A stretch of 64,000 bases of DNA, from the NCBI GenBank assembly GCA_945879625.1, contig CAMCVA010000003.1, forward strand, positions 1 to 64,000. The letters run 5' to 3'. Origin of the DNA: Flavobacterium psychrophilum (GTDB taxonomy: Bacteria > Bacteroidota > Bacteroidia > Flavobacteriales > Flavobacteriaceae). Shown piece by piece: positions 53,709-60,965 of this stretch. The notes under the pieces are model-generated. The model searched no databases. It saw nothing but the letters and a program-made list of their open reading frames with translations, and had not been told where the DNA came from. The translations under genes and the position numbers were made by a program. Within the stretch, counting starts at the first letter, position 1, and every line of letters begins with the position of its first letter.

Positions 53709-55307
53709 TTAGGTGTTAGATTGAACAAAGACATGTTTGTCTTCTTCGCCGGTTTCTACTAAACCATAGGCTTTTTTAAATCCAACTAATTTTACTTTGA
53801 TGTGTTTTTCTTTTGAGGTTATTTTTTTGTATTCCTTAATCAAATCCAAGACATCGTGCGCAATGTATACCGTATCGGTAGCATTGATTAAAACTGAAGA
53901 ATGCTCTGGAATAGACGCTAAAGTATTTTTGATAGCAGCTTTGTTTAAAAAAGAAACTTCTTGTGCCAGGTCAATGTGAATCACATCACCGTCGTGGTAT
54001 TCTTCTTTTCTAAATTGGTAAGCCCGTTTTAGATTGCCTTTTAAAATAAAAACAATACTGATGAGAATCCCCAAGGCAACTCCTTTTAATAAATCAGTTA
54101 GAACCACAGCTAATAAGGTGGCTATAAAAGGAATAAACTGGTATTTGCCCTTTTTCCAAAAATGTTTGACGGTAGCAGGACTCGCCAATTTGTATCCGAT
54201 TAACAACAACACAGCAGCCAAGGTAGCCAACGGTATTTTGTTTAATAATGTTGGAATAGAAATGACACTAAGGAGCAACAATAGCCCGTGAATAATCGCA
54301 GACATTTTTGATTTTGCACCTGCGGTATTATTGGCTGTGGTGCGCACAACTACCGAAGTCATAGGCAAACCTCCCAATAAGGCGCTCAGCATGTTGCCGA
54401 TACCTTGTGCTTTTAACTCCACATTGGTGTCAGTAAATCGTTTTTGCTTGTCCATTCTATCGGCTGCTTCAATGCAAAGCAAGGTTTCGATAGAGGCCAC
54501 AACGGCAATGGTAAGGGCAATTACCCAAACTTTTGAGTTGGTAATAGCCATAAAATCGGGCAATACAAAAATGCCTTTCAATTCTTCGACTGAGGTGGGC
54601 ACAGGCAGACTCACCAAATGCTCTTTAGAAATGGCTAAACTACTGCCCGAACGAATAAAAATTTCGTTGATAATCACACTGACAATTACAGCCACAAGTG
54701 CTGCGGGAACTAGTTTTATTTTTTTTAGAAATTCAATTTTAGTCCACGCTATCAATAGTGTTAGAGAAACTAGGGTAATAACTATGGCGCCAACTTGTAC
54801 GTGACCAATCAGTTGAAAAAGTTCGGAGAAGGAATTTTCATAATCAGGCTGTTTAAAAGCCAAATCGCCTTCGTAATCTTTGTCATATCCGAAGGCGTGG
54901 GGAATTTGCTTTAAAAAAATTATAACCCCAATACCGGCCAACATACCCTCAATTACATTGTTTGGGATGTAATTGGACAAGGTGCCCGCCTTAATAAATC
55001 CAAAAATTAGTTGGAAAATTCCGGCCAAAAATACGGCAGTTAAAAAAATAGTAAACGTGCCCAAATCGGTAATTGATGTGAGCACAATTGCGGTTAATCC
55101 CGCAGCGGGTCCGGAGACACTTAAATGTGATTGGCTTAAAAAACCAACTACTATACCGCCTACAATACCTGAAATAATACCCGAAAACAAAGGTGCTCCC
55201 GAAGCCATTGCAATACCTAAACACAAAGGCAATGCTACCAAAAAAACCACTAAACCTGATGCGAAATCAGCTTTGAGGTTTGCAAAATAAGATGTTTTAT
55301 TTGTCAT
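53709..55307 (-). CDS. SulP-family inorganic anion (probable bicarbonate) transporter
   Basis: This 532-residue inner-membrane protein has the SulP fold with about 12-14 helices: DFASGLVVFLVALPLCLGIAM at the start, ISGIVGGIVVGFLSQSHLSVSGPAAGL, and a C-terminal STAS-like domain (about 440-520) with VIHIDLAQEVSFLNKAAIKN. SulP proteins carry sulfate, bicarbonate or other anions. The two carbonic anhydrase genes directly downstream make bicarbonate the best guess, as in other SulP-anhydrase pairs; this is inference. The STAS domain is shorter than in plant members but ordinary for bacteria. Confidence 0.88.
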   Translation of the reverse strand: MTNKTSYFANLKADFASGLVVFLVALPLCLGIAMASGAPLFSGIISGIVGGIVVGFLSQSHLSVSGPAAGLTAIVLTSITDLGTFTIFLTAVFLAGIFQLIFGFIKAGTLSNYIPNNVIEGMLAGIGVIIFLKQIPHAFGYDKDYEGDLAFKQPDYENSFSELFQLIGHVQVGAIVITLVSLTLLIAWTKIEFLKKIKLVPAALVAVIVSVIINEIFIRSGSSLAISKEHLVSLPVPTSVEELKGIFVLPDFMAITNSKVWVIALTIAVVASIETLLCIEAADRMDKQKRFTDTNVELKAQGIGNMLSALLGGLPMTSVVVRTTANNTAGAKSKMSAIIHGLLLLLSVISIPTLLNKIPLATLAAVLLLIGYKLASPATVKHFWKKGKYQFIPFIATLLAVVLTDLLKGVALGILISIVFILKGNLKRAYQFRKEEYHDGDVIHIDLAQEVSFLNKAAIKNTLASIPEHSSVLINATDTVYIAHDVLDLIKEYKKITSKEKHIKVKLVGFKKAYGLVETGEEDKHVFVQSNT

Positions 55308-55364
55308 ACCTGTTTAAATTAATTAAATACAAAATGAGTCGCAGCTGCGATCAAAAAATATATA

Positions 55365-55661
55365 TTAAACTAATTTAGGTGGCGGAATGAGGATTTCTCT
55401 GGGGAAATTAGTACGTTTTGACTCGTTTGCTGCCGAAATTTTGGACACATTACGAGCATAAAAGAAGGAAATAGCATTGGGCAATTTTGCTTGACTTATA
55501 TACTCTACCCCTTTTACTTCTTTGGACTCTTTTTCGTTTTCTTCGTCTGAAAAAGCATACGAAACATTTTTATCAGCAAATTTCTTCACGAGTACCGAAT
55601 AGGTCGGATAGGCGATTAAAGCCAGAAAAAAAACTAATACGATGGAAGCCAAAAATTTCAT
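55365..55661 (-). CDS. Small membrane-anchored protein of unknown function
   Basis: This 98-residue protein has one N-terminal membrane helix (MKFLASIVLVFFLALIAYP) followed by a charged periplasmic part with DEENEKESKE and ending in PREILIPPPKLV. I do not recognise it. It is 57 bases upstream of the SulP gene on the same strand and divergent from oxyR, so it may belong to the bicarbonate unit. The ATG at 55661 is chosen because the hydrophobic helix follows it directly; the TTG at 55682 adds only an uncharged extension. Confidence 0.6.
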   Translation of the reverse strand: MKFLASIVLVFFLALIAYPTYSVLVKKFADKNVSYAFSDEENEKESKEVKGVEYISQAKLPNAISFFYARNVSKISAANESKRTNFPREILIPPPKLV

Positions 55662-55741
55662 GTGGCGAAAATAGTAAAACACATGCAGCGAAACATCAAA
55701 TTAATTTTAATTTAACAACTGTAAAATTGTCTTGTTTGACT

Positions 55742-55787
55742 ATCAGATAAATTGATTGTTTTCTACATTTGCATCAGATAAACTGAT
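55742..55787. promoter_or_regulatory. Two LysR-type boxes around the oxyR promoter
   Basis: ATCAGATAAATTGAT (55742-55756) and ATCAGATAAACTGAT (55773-55787) are a 15-base near-identical direct repeat 31 bases apart, about three helical turns. Each has the ATC-N9-GAT form of a LysR-type box; the second is a perfect ATCAG-N5-CTGAT palindrome. The -7 element TACATTTG (55764-55771) lies between them, 18 bases before the oxyR start. Self-regulation by OxyR is inferred. Confidence 0.6.
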
Positions 55788-55789
55788 CC

Positions 55790-56731
55790 ATGACCATTAC
55801 CCAACTGCAATATGTGCTCGCCGTAGCCGAATACAAAAATTTTACGCTGGCTGCCGAGAAATGCTTTGTGACGCAACCCACCTTGAGCATGCAAATCCAA
55901 AAGGTAGAAGAGGAACTGAATATCCTGATTTTTGACCGCAGCAAAAAACCCATTCAGCTAACCGAAATTGGACAGAAAATAGTTACCCAAGCCAAGAAAA
56001 TTGTCAATGAGGCCGACCGCATTCAAGACATTGTAGAACAACAAAAGGGATTTATTGGCGGCGAATTTCGATTGGGCATTATTCCTACGATTATGCCCAC
56101 TTTATTGCCAATGTTCTTAACTAATTTTATCAAAAAATACCCGAAGGTCAAATTGATCATCGAAGAATTAAACACAGAAGAGCTTATAGCTAAACTCAAA
56201 AATGGCCATTTGGATGCCGCCATCGCGGCCACGCCCTTAAACGAAGAAAAGATAAAAGAAGTAGTATTATATTTTGAGCCTTTTGTGGCGTATATACCTG
56301 AGAATCATCAGCATTTTACAAAAAAAGAAATCGAGATTTCTGATTTAAATCTGGACGAAATACTGTTGTTGCAAGACGGACATTGCTTCAGAGACGGCAT
56401 ATTAAATTTGTGTAAGAGCGCCCATAAAAACGACGACAATCACTTTCAGCTGGAAAGCGGGAGTTTTGAAACTTTAATTAAATTGGCTGACGAAGGGTTG
56501 GGAATCACCCTCCTTCCCTACTTGCACACCTTGGATTTGAATGAAAAAAATAAGCTAAAACTCAAGCACTTTAGCGAGCCCAAACCCGCGCGCGAAGTGA
56601 GTTTAATTTATCCCAAATCAGAACTCAAAATTCAAATTATTGATGCCTTGCGCAGCACCATTTCGGGCGTTATTAAAGGGGCTATCGTGTTTCAAAACGT
56701 GGCCATTGTAAGCCCAACGACCAAAAAATAA
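55790..56731 (+). CDS. oxyR: LysR-type peroxide sensor OxyR
   Basis: This 313-residue regulator senses hydrogen peroxide. Residues 1-60 are the LysR helix-turn-helix (FTLAAEKCFVTQPTLSMQIQ). The effector domain contains GHCFRDGILNLC, with cysteines at 199 and 208, the same numbers as the disulfide pair of E. coli OxyR. DGHxFRD is also conserved. This supports true OxyR rather than another LysR regulator. It is divergent from the small membrane protein and SulP unit, and has a pair of LysR-type boxes at its own promoter. A terminator follows directly. Confidence 0.93.
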   Translation: MTITQLQYVLAVAEYKNFTLAAEKCFVTQPTLSMQIQKVEEELNILIFDRSKKPIQLTEIGQKIVTQAKKIVNEADRIQDIVEQQKGFIGGEFRLGIIPTIMPTLLPMFLTNFIKKYPKVKLIIEELNTEELIAKLKNGHLDAAIAATPLNEEKIKEVVLYFEPFVAYIPENHQHFTKKEIEISDLNLDEILLLQDGHCFRDGILNLCKSAHKNDDNHFQLESGSFETLIKLADEGLGITLLPYLHTLDLNEKNKLKLKHFSEPKPAREVSLIYPKSELKIQIIDALRSTISGVIKGAIVFQNVAIVSPTTKK

Positions 56732-56759
56732 GGGAGCATAAAACTCCCTCTTTTTTTTT
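56731..56759. terminator. Terminator between oxyR and the small minus-strand gene
   Basis: AGGGAG, loop CATAAAA, CTCCCT and then C plus a run of T form a six-pair stem starting at the last base of the oxyR stop codon. On the minus strand the T run is poorer. Confidence 0.75.
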
Positions 56760-56943
56760 ATGATACAATCTTTAAATATTGTTTTAATTCCGGTTTTTGA
56801 TTCGTAAAATTAAACAACCACTTTTGCAGTTGTTCGATCTCATAGGGCAATAAACTTTTGCTGGCTTTGCGTAATTCTTTGCAAAATAATGCTTGATCAA
56901 AACTCACCCGTTCTAGCGTGGTTCTGGTGTAATCGTATAACAT
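56758..56943 (-). CDS. Small conserved-type hypothetical protein
   Basis: This 61-residue protein starts MLYDYTRTTLERVSFDQALF and has a helical pattern with KELRKASKSLLPYEIEQLQK. I have the impression of similar short proteins in other flavobacteria but cannot name a family. The ATG at 56943 is preferred over one three codons upstream (56952) because of the MLYDYT start. It stands alone; the region 56953-57104 has no gene. Confidence 0.6.
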   Translation of the reverse strand: MLYDYTRTTLERVSFDQALFCKELRKASKSLLPYEIEQLQKWLFNFTNQKPELKQYLKIVS

Positions 56944-57104
56944 TCGAGACATAGCGAAAAGATTTAGGGGTTAAACGTAATTTCACGTTAAATGTAAATC
57001 ATACCGTTGAACCTCACAAGAAAAAAAGTAGAAAATTATCGTTATACTACTTATTTAATCGATTAAACGCACTTTTTTTAATTTTAAATAATCTATTTCG
57101 TACA

Positions 57105-57132
57105 ATTATTAATTATTAATTTTTCATTATTA
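57105..57132 (-). repeat. AT-rich heptanucleotide array ending at the mnmD stop
   Basis: On the plus strand ATTATTA, ATTATTA, ATTTTTC, ATTATTA run in phase and end next to the TAA stop codon of mnmD. Read on the minus strand, heptads of the TTAATAA type begin directly after the stop. Confidence 0.65.
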
Positions 57133-57133
57133 A

Positions 57134-57799
57134 TTAGAAATGCTTCGTTGCTCGCAGCATTTCACGTTTGCCCGGAGGTCCTTCCAGTTTTTCGACTGAA
57201 AAGCCAGCTGCCAGCATCGAACGGCGCACCGCTCCAGTAGCGGCATAGGTTACCAAAACCCCGTTTGCTTTGAGTGACGCATACATCTTCCTGAAAATTG
57301 CATCGCTCCACAATTCGGGTTGTACGCGGTAGCCAAAGGCATCAAAATAAATCAAATTAAATTGGGCTTCATCGGCAATGTCTTGAATGCGCTGTTGGCG
57401 TTTGCACAACGAAAAAGTAGGCGAAAGGGGAATCAGTTGTTCCCAAGAACAGCTGTGCATTTGGTCAAATATAGGCGCTTGTGCATCGGCATGCAATTCA
57501 GCAACATAATTCATATGCTGCCATTCTTCCGCCAAGACCGGATAGGCCTCTACGCCTGTATAATCAACGGTCAATTGTCGTTTGGGAGATTCCAACAGCG
57601 TGATAAACGCATTGAGTCCGGTGCCAAAGCCAATTTCTAAAATGGAAATAGTTTGGTTCTGAAACAAATCCAAGCCGTTTTTGATAAACACATGTTGGGC
57701 TTCCTGAATGGCGCCGTGTTTGGAATGGTAACTTTCGTTCCACTCGGGCAAATGAATCGAAGTAGAACCATCGGCGGTGTGCACCACAAGACGTTTCAT
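57134..57799 (-). CDS. mnmD: tRNA 5-(aminomethyl)-2-thiouridine methyltransferase
   Basis: This 221-residue SAM-dependent methyltransferase matches the stand-alone MnmD, equal to the N-terminal half of MnmC, which completes mnm5s2U at the wobble base of tRNAs. The SAM site is ILEIGFGTGLNAFIT, and the motif IYFDAFGYRVQPELWS is the family FDAF-x-P-x3-P-x-LW site with Pro replaced by Tyr at one position. GVLVTYAATGAVRRSMLAAGF and GPPGKREMLRA complete the pattern. It abuts the cytochrome-like gene upstream and is last in a three-gene unit. Confidence 0.92.
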   Translation of the reverse strand: MKRLVVHTADGSTSIHLPEWNESYHSKHGAIQEAQHVFIKNGLDLFQNQTISILEIGFGTGLNAFITLLESPKRQLTVDYTGVEAYPVLAEEWQHMNYVAELHADAQAPIFDQMHSCSWEQLIPLSPTFSLCKRQQRIQDIADEAQFNLIYFDAFGYRVQPELWSDAIFRKMYASLKANGVLVTYAATGAVRRSMLAAGFSVEKLEGPPGKREMLRATKHF

Positions 57800-58231
57800 T
57801 TATTGAGCAATGTAGAGTTTTTTGATGCGGCTAATGGGACCTGCACATTTCACCTGATGACACTGAATACATGCATCAACACCTGCATTAAAATGCGCTT
57901 GGGCGTTTTTGGGATCTTTGTAAATTTGTGCTTGTGCAGCAATAAATAGTTGCGCTTGTTCTTTAAAAAAAGCGTCGTTCTCGGTGCTGTCCGTCATTAC
58001 AGCTTGGTGAATCTTCAAGAAATGATTTGGAAATTCACCTATTTTTTCCCCTTTCAAAATGCGCGCTTTGAGTTGTTGATTTTCGGCATACATCTGCTCC
58101 ATTAAAGCCGACATTTCCGACATTTTGTACATCGTTAATGCATTTTTTTTGGGCGCTTTGCACTCCGGCTTTGCTTCTTTTTGGACGCAACCCATCAAAA
58201 CCAAAAGGAGTAATAAAAGTGTATATTTCAT
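57800..58231 (-). CDS. c-type cytochrome-like lipoprotein
   Basis: This 143-residue protein has a lipoprotein signal (MKYTLLLLLLVLMGC, C15) and a single CIQCH haem-binding motif near residue 121, followed by KCAGPISRIKKLYIAQ. Between them is a helical part with several methionines (MSEMSALMEQMY). It resembles c'-like or four-helix haem lipoproteins, though no clear family is assigned. Its start overlaps the DUF4920 stop by one base and its stop touches mnmD, so the three are coupled. A role in electron transfer or sensing is inference. Confidence 0.75.
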   Translation of the reverse strand: MKYTLLLLLLVLMGCVQKEAKPECKAPKKNALTMYKMSEMSALMEQMYAENQQLKARILKGEKIGEFPNHFLKIHQAVMTDSTENDAFFKEQAQLFIAAQAQIYKDPKNAQAHFNAGVDACIQCHQVKCAGPISRIKKLYIAQ

Positions 58232-58719
58232 TATTGTTTCAGTAATACGCCATTGGCTTCAAATGAATACGTCACTTCGGGCGCCACAATGCTATCGATA
58301 GCGGCTTGCGATTTACCGGCGTCTTTGGCGTAATGTTTCAGTACTTCGATGGATTCTACGCTCACAAAGGCTTTTCCGTGCACAATTACTTCAGCACCTT
58401 TTGAGTTTAACGGCATAAAAAATCCATAATCTTTAAACTTCACAAATGCAGCGTCTTTCTCGGTCAAGGCCAAGTTCATCCAACATCCTTTTTTCTGACA
58501 TACGTCGTTAATGCTCGAAGTAAACGCCACTTGCAGGGTATCTCCTTCTTTTAGGGTTTGGTATTTGGCAAACATATCGGCTTTTGAAATCGCGCCGTCT
58601 TTGGAAATGGAATCGCCAAAGCTTACATAATTCGCCGCTTCAGCTACTGGAGCCACAGCTTCTTTTTTACAACTTACAAAGGCCAAACAAAGGCTTGTTA
58701 ATAGGATATATTTTTTCAT
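58231..58719 (-). CDS. DUF4920 lipoprotein
   Basis: This 162-residue protein has a lipoprotein signal (MKKYILLTSLCLAFVSC, C17). The mature part matches DUF4920: YVSFGDSISKDGAIS, FTSSINDVCQKKGCWMNL with a CX4C pair, FKDYGFFMPLN and EVIVHGKAFV. The function is unknown. It is coupled to a haem-binding lipoprotein, so a joint envelope redox or metal role is possible. A longer form starting at 58755 is rejected because the signal peptide begins at the ATG at 58719. A TATCTTTA box (one mismatch to TAnnTTTG) lies 18 bases before that start. Confidence 0.82.
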   Translation of the reverse strand: MKKYILLTSLCLAFVSCKKEAVAPVAEAANYVSFGDSISKDGAISKADMFAKYQTLKEGDTLQVAFTSSINDVCQKKGCWMNLALTEKDAAFVKFKDYGFFMPLNSKGAEVIVHGKAFVSVESIEVLKHYAKDAGKSQAAIDSIVAPEVTYSFEANGVLLKQ

Positions 58720-58748
58720 ATTTGAAATTTTGTGGGGTAAAGATAATT

Positions 58749-59040
58749 GTTTCAAGTTTTATGTTTCAAGTTTCAGGTTAAGAATTTCCGCTTTGCTATA
58801 AAACTTCAACAACTCCCCTCTTGAGAGGGGCTGAGGGTGTGTTAATTATGTTGTCGGTTGTTCGTATAGAAGATTTAAAGATTAAAAAATTGAATGATTA
58901 AAAGATTTCATGTTGTAGTTACAATTTGGTCCCTAGGCGTCGGGATTCATCATTGGTACCGAAGCATCGGGATTAAACCATTCGTGGCTAAAGCTAATCG
59001 CTGAGCGCTAAAAGCTAACAGCTGTCAGCTAACAGCTAAT
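58749..59040. repeat. Mosaic of short-period repeat arrays and a hairpin
   Basis: This gene-free gap (58720-59195) holds several elements in a row. 58749-58776 has four GTTTCAA-type heptads. 58811-58840 has a GC-rich hairpin. 58850-58863 has two GTTGTCG-type heptads. 58872-58911 has an array of period eight (GATTAAAA type). 58980-58992 has the 13-mer shared with 31685, and 58992-59040 has seven AGCTAAC-type heptads in perfect phase. The remaining bases to 59195 are AT-rich upstream sequence of ilvE with no clear promoter box. Confidence 0.75.
58811..58840. repeat. Hairpin element CCCCTC-TTGA-GAGGGG
   Basis: CCCCTC (58815-58820), loop TTGA, GAGGGG (58825-58830) form a six-pair GC stem, followed by GGGTGTG. 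No T run follows, so it is not a normal terminator. I recall similar hairpins as dispersed repeats in Bacteroidetes genomes, but cannot check it here. Confidence 0.55.
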
Positions 59041-59195
59041 TATCAACATTTTCACCCCAACCGCATCAATACAACTTCTAATTTATTATTTTAGCCGAAA
59101 TTTTAAATTAATTACTAATTTTAGTTTGAATTTAAATCATTAGTCCTTTATAATCAGTGCTTTACGATATAATTCATTCCAATACATTATTTTAA

Positions 59196-60263
59196 ATGAG
59201 TGAGAGTACTACTCAAAAAATTGATATCGTAACGGTTCCCCAGTCCAATATAGATTCGGTTGATTTCGATAATTTGTCCTTCGGTTCTACTTTTACCGAC
59301 CACATGTTGTGGTGTGATTTTAAGGAAGGAAAATGGCAACAGCCGGTTATTAAACCCTATGAGCCATTTTTGCTAGATCCATCGGCCAAAGTTTTTCATT
59401 ACGGTCAAGCGATTTTTGAAGGCATGAAAGCCTACAAAGACGAGCAAGATGAAGTGTGGTTGTTTCGCCCTGATCAAAATTTTGAGCGTTTCAATCATTC
59501 CGCAGTGCGCATGGCAATGCCCGAAGTTCCGGAAGATGTTTTCATGGGTGGATTAAAACAACTCATTGATTTAGATCGCAATTGGGTAAAAAAAGGACTC
59601 GGAAATTCCTTGTATGTTCGTCCGTTTATGATAGCCGTAGGAAGTGGCGTAATTGCAGCTCCCTCTAGCCAATACCGCTTCATGATTATATTATCACCAG
59701 CCAAATCGTATTATTCGGGAGAAGTAAAGGTGATCATCGCCGAGCATTACAGCCGCGCCGCCAATGGTGGAATTGGAGCTGCCAAAGCCGCCGGAAATTA
59801 TTCGGCACAATTTTATCCTACCAAATTGGCCAACGAAAAAGGGTTTCAACAAATCATTTGGACCGACGACGCCACGCACACCAAATTGGAAGAGGCCGGC
59901 ACTATGAATGTGTTTTTTAGAATTAACGATACGTTATATACCGCCCCAACCAGCGAGCGAATTTTGGACGGAGTAACCCGTAAAAGCTTGATAGCCTTGG
60001 CCGAAAAAATGGGGATTGATGTAAAAATTCAACCGGTTTTGGTGAGCGAATTGGTCGCTGCAGCCAAAAATGGTAGCCTCAAAGAAGTCTTTGGATCGGG
60101 TACAGCGGCAGTAGTCAACCCGATTATTGGATTTTCGTACCAAGACGAATATTTTGAGTTGCCCAAAATGGAAAAATCCATGGCCTTGATGCTAAAAGAA
60201 GAACTCGTTCACATTCAATACAATATAGCCGAAGATCCATTTGACTGGAAAGTGAAAATATAA
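59196..60263 (+). CDS. ilvE: Branched-chain amino acid aminotransferase
   Basis: This 355-residue PLP enzyme interconverts leucine, isoleucine and valine with their 2-keto acids. The PLP lysine is K197 in GAAKAAGNYSAQ. The class IV pattern is complete: FHYGQAIFEGMKAY near the N-terminus, YVRPFMIA, LEEAGTMNVFF and ILDGVTRKSLI. The length fits the longer BCAT type. It is transcribed alone and followed by a strong terminator shared with the next, convergent gene. Confidence 0.95.
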   Translation: MSESTTQKIDIVTVPQSNIDSVDFDNLSFGSTFTDHMLWCDFKEGKWQQPVIKPYEPFLLDPSAKVFHYGQAIFEGMKAYKDEQDEVWLFRPDQNFERFNHSAVRMAMPEVPEDVFMGGLKQLIDLDRNWVKKGLGNSLYVRPFMIAVGSGVIAAPSSQYRFMIILSPAKSYYSGEVKVIIAEHYSRAANGGIGAAKAAGNYSAQFYPTKLANEKGFQQIIWTDDATHTKLEEAGTMNVFFRINDTLYTAPTSERILDGVTRKSLIALAEKMGIDVKIQPVLVSELVAAAKNGSLKEVFGSGTAAVVNPIIGFSYQDEYFELPKMEKSMALMLKEELVHIQYNIAEDPFDWKVKI

Positions 60264-60268
60264 GAAAT

Positions 60269-60297
60269 AAAAAGCGACCTCACAGTCGCTTTTTTTT
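60269..60297. terminator. Bidirectional terminator after ilvE
   Basis: AAAAAGCGAC, loop CTCACA, GTCGCTTTTT form a ten-pair stem with T runs on both strands, between ilvE (+) and the MazG-like gene (-). Confidence 0.9.
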
Positions 60298-60685
60298 ATT
60301 CTTGGTTCAAAATTTTGGTAAAATCTGGTTTAAAGTAATTGGGGCCTTTCATTACTTTTCCATCTTCGCGGTAAATGGGCATGCCATCAGCACCCAACTT
60401 ACTCATGTTGCTGCGTTGAATTTCATCAAATACGTCTTCTATTTTATGTTGCAAGCCATGTTCGATGATGGTGCCACACAAAATGTAGAGCATATCGCCC
60501 AAGGCATCTGCTATTTCGACCAAATCATTGTTTTGAACGGCTTCAAAATATTCTTCGTTTTCTTCTCGCATTAATTCGTAGCGAAGAATTTTTTTAGCAG
60601 TGCCCAAATCGGCTTTGGGCGCTTCACTATAGCCTATTGCAAAGGCGGTGTGGAATTCTTGAACGGCTTTCAGTTGTTTTTGCAT
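60296..60685 (-). CDS. MazG-like nucleoside triphosphate pyrophosphohydrolase
   Basis: This 129-residue all-alpha NTP pyrophosphohydrolase-like protein has the metal motif spread over REENEEYFEA and EIADALGDMLYIL (an E-x2-E pattern followed by E-x3-D). The C-terminal FDEIQRSNMSKLGADGMPIY and KGPNYFKPDF are seen in the phosphoribosyl-ATP-pyrophosphohydrolase-like branch. It may clear non-standard nucleotides; the substrate is unknown. It converges on ilvE and shares its terminator. Confidence 0.82.
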   Translation of the reverse strand: MQKQLKAVQEFHTAFAIGYSEAPKADLGTAKKILRYELMREENEEYFEAVQNNDLVEIADALGDMLYILCGTIIEHGLQHKIEDVFDEIQRSNMSKLGADGMPIYREDGKVMKGPNYFKPDFTKILNQE

Positions 60686-60737
60686 CTCGGTTGTTTTAAT
60701 TGATCAACCAAAATAATAACTTTCGGGAACATTTGAC

Positions 60738-60745
60738 TAAATTTG
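60738..60745 (+). promoter_or_regulatory. -7 box for the small membrane protein gene
   Basis: TAAATTTG ends 18 bases before the ATG at 60764. It overlaps the in-frame TTG at 60743, which is therefore not the start. Confidence 0.5.
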
Positions 60746-60763
60746 TTCGAAATTTTCACCCCT

Positions 60764-60952
60764 ATGTTTAGTACCGGCCAATTGCTTTTTGCGTTGTTGT
60801 TTTTTATTGCCTTTGCAGTAGCTATGGTAATTTCCTACCGAAAAGATTTCAAAATACACGAGATATACTACAAAGGAAATTTCAAAGTCTTGATTGGATT
60901 TTTGGTATTCATTGTCCTGTTGTTTGTGATAAAAATTGTGTTTAAACGCTAA
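60764..60952 (+). CDS. Small two-helix membrane protein
   Basis: This 62-residue protein has two hydrophobic helices (about 5-23 and 40-58) joined by a basic loop with SYRKDFKIHEIYYKGN, and ends KIVFKR. I do not recognise a named family. The ATG at 60764 is chosen from the promoter position. It is 13 bases upstream of the SRPBCC-domain gene and probably cotranscribed with it. Confidence 0.65.
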   Translation: MFSTGQLLFALLFFIAFAVAMVISYRKDFKIHEIYYKGNFKVLIGFLVFIVLLFVIKIVFKR

Positions 60953-60965
60953 TTGAATTCACAAC

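Noticed and set aside
57001..57104. Small RNA gene between the hypothetical protein and mnmD
   Set aside because: AT-rich with no promoter, stem or terminator that would support one.
58992..59040. Possible CRISPR array
   Set aside because: Units are seven bases with no spacers, and no cas genes are present.
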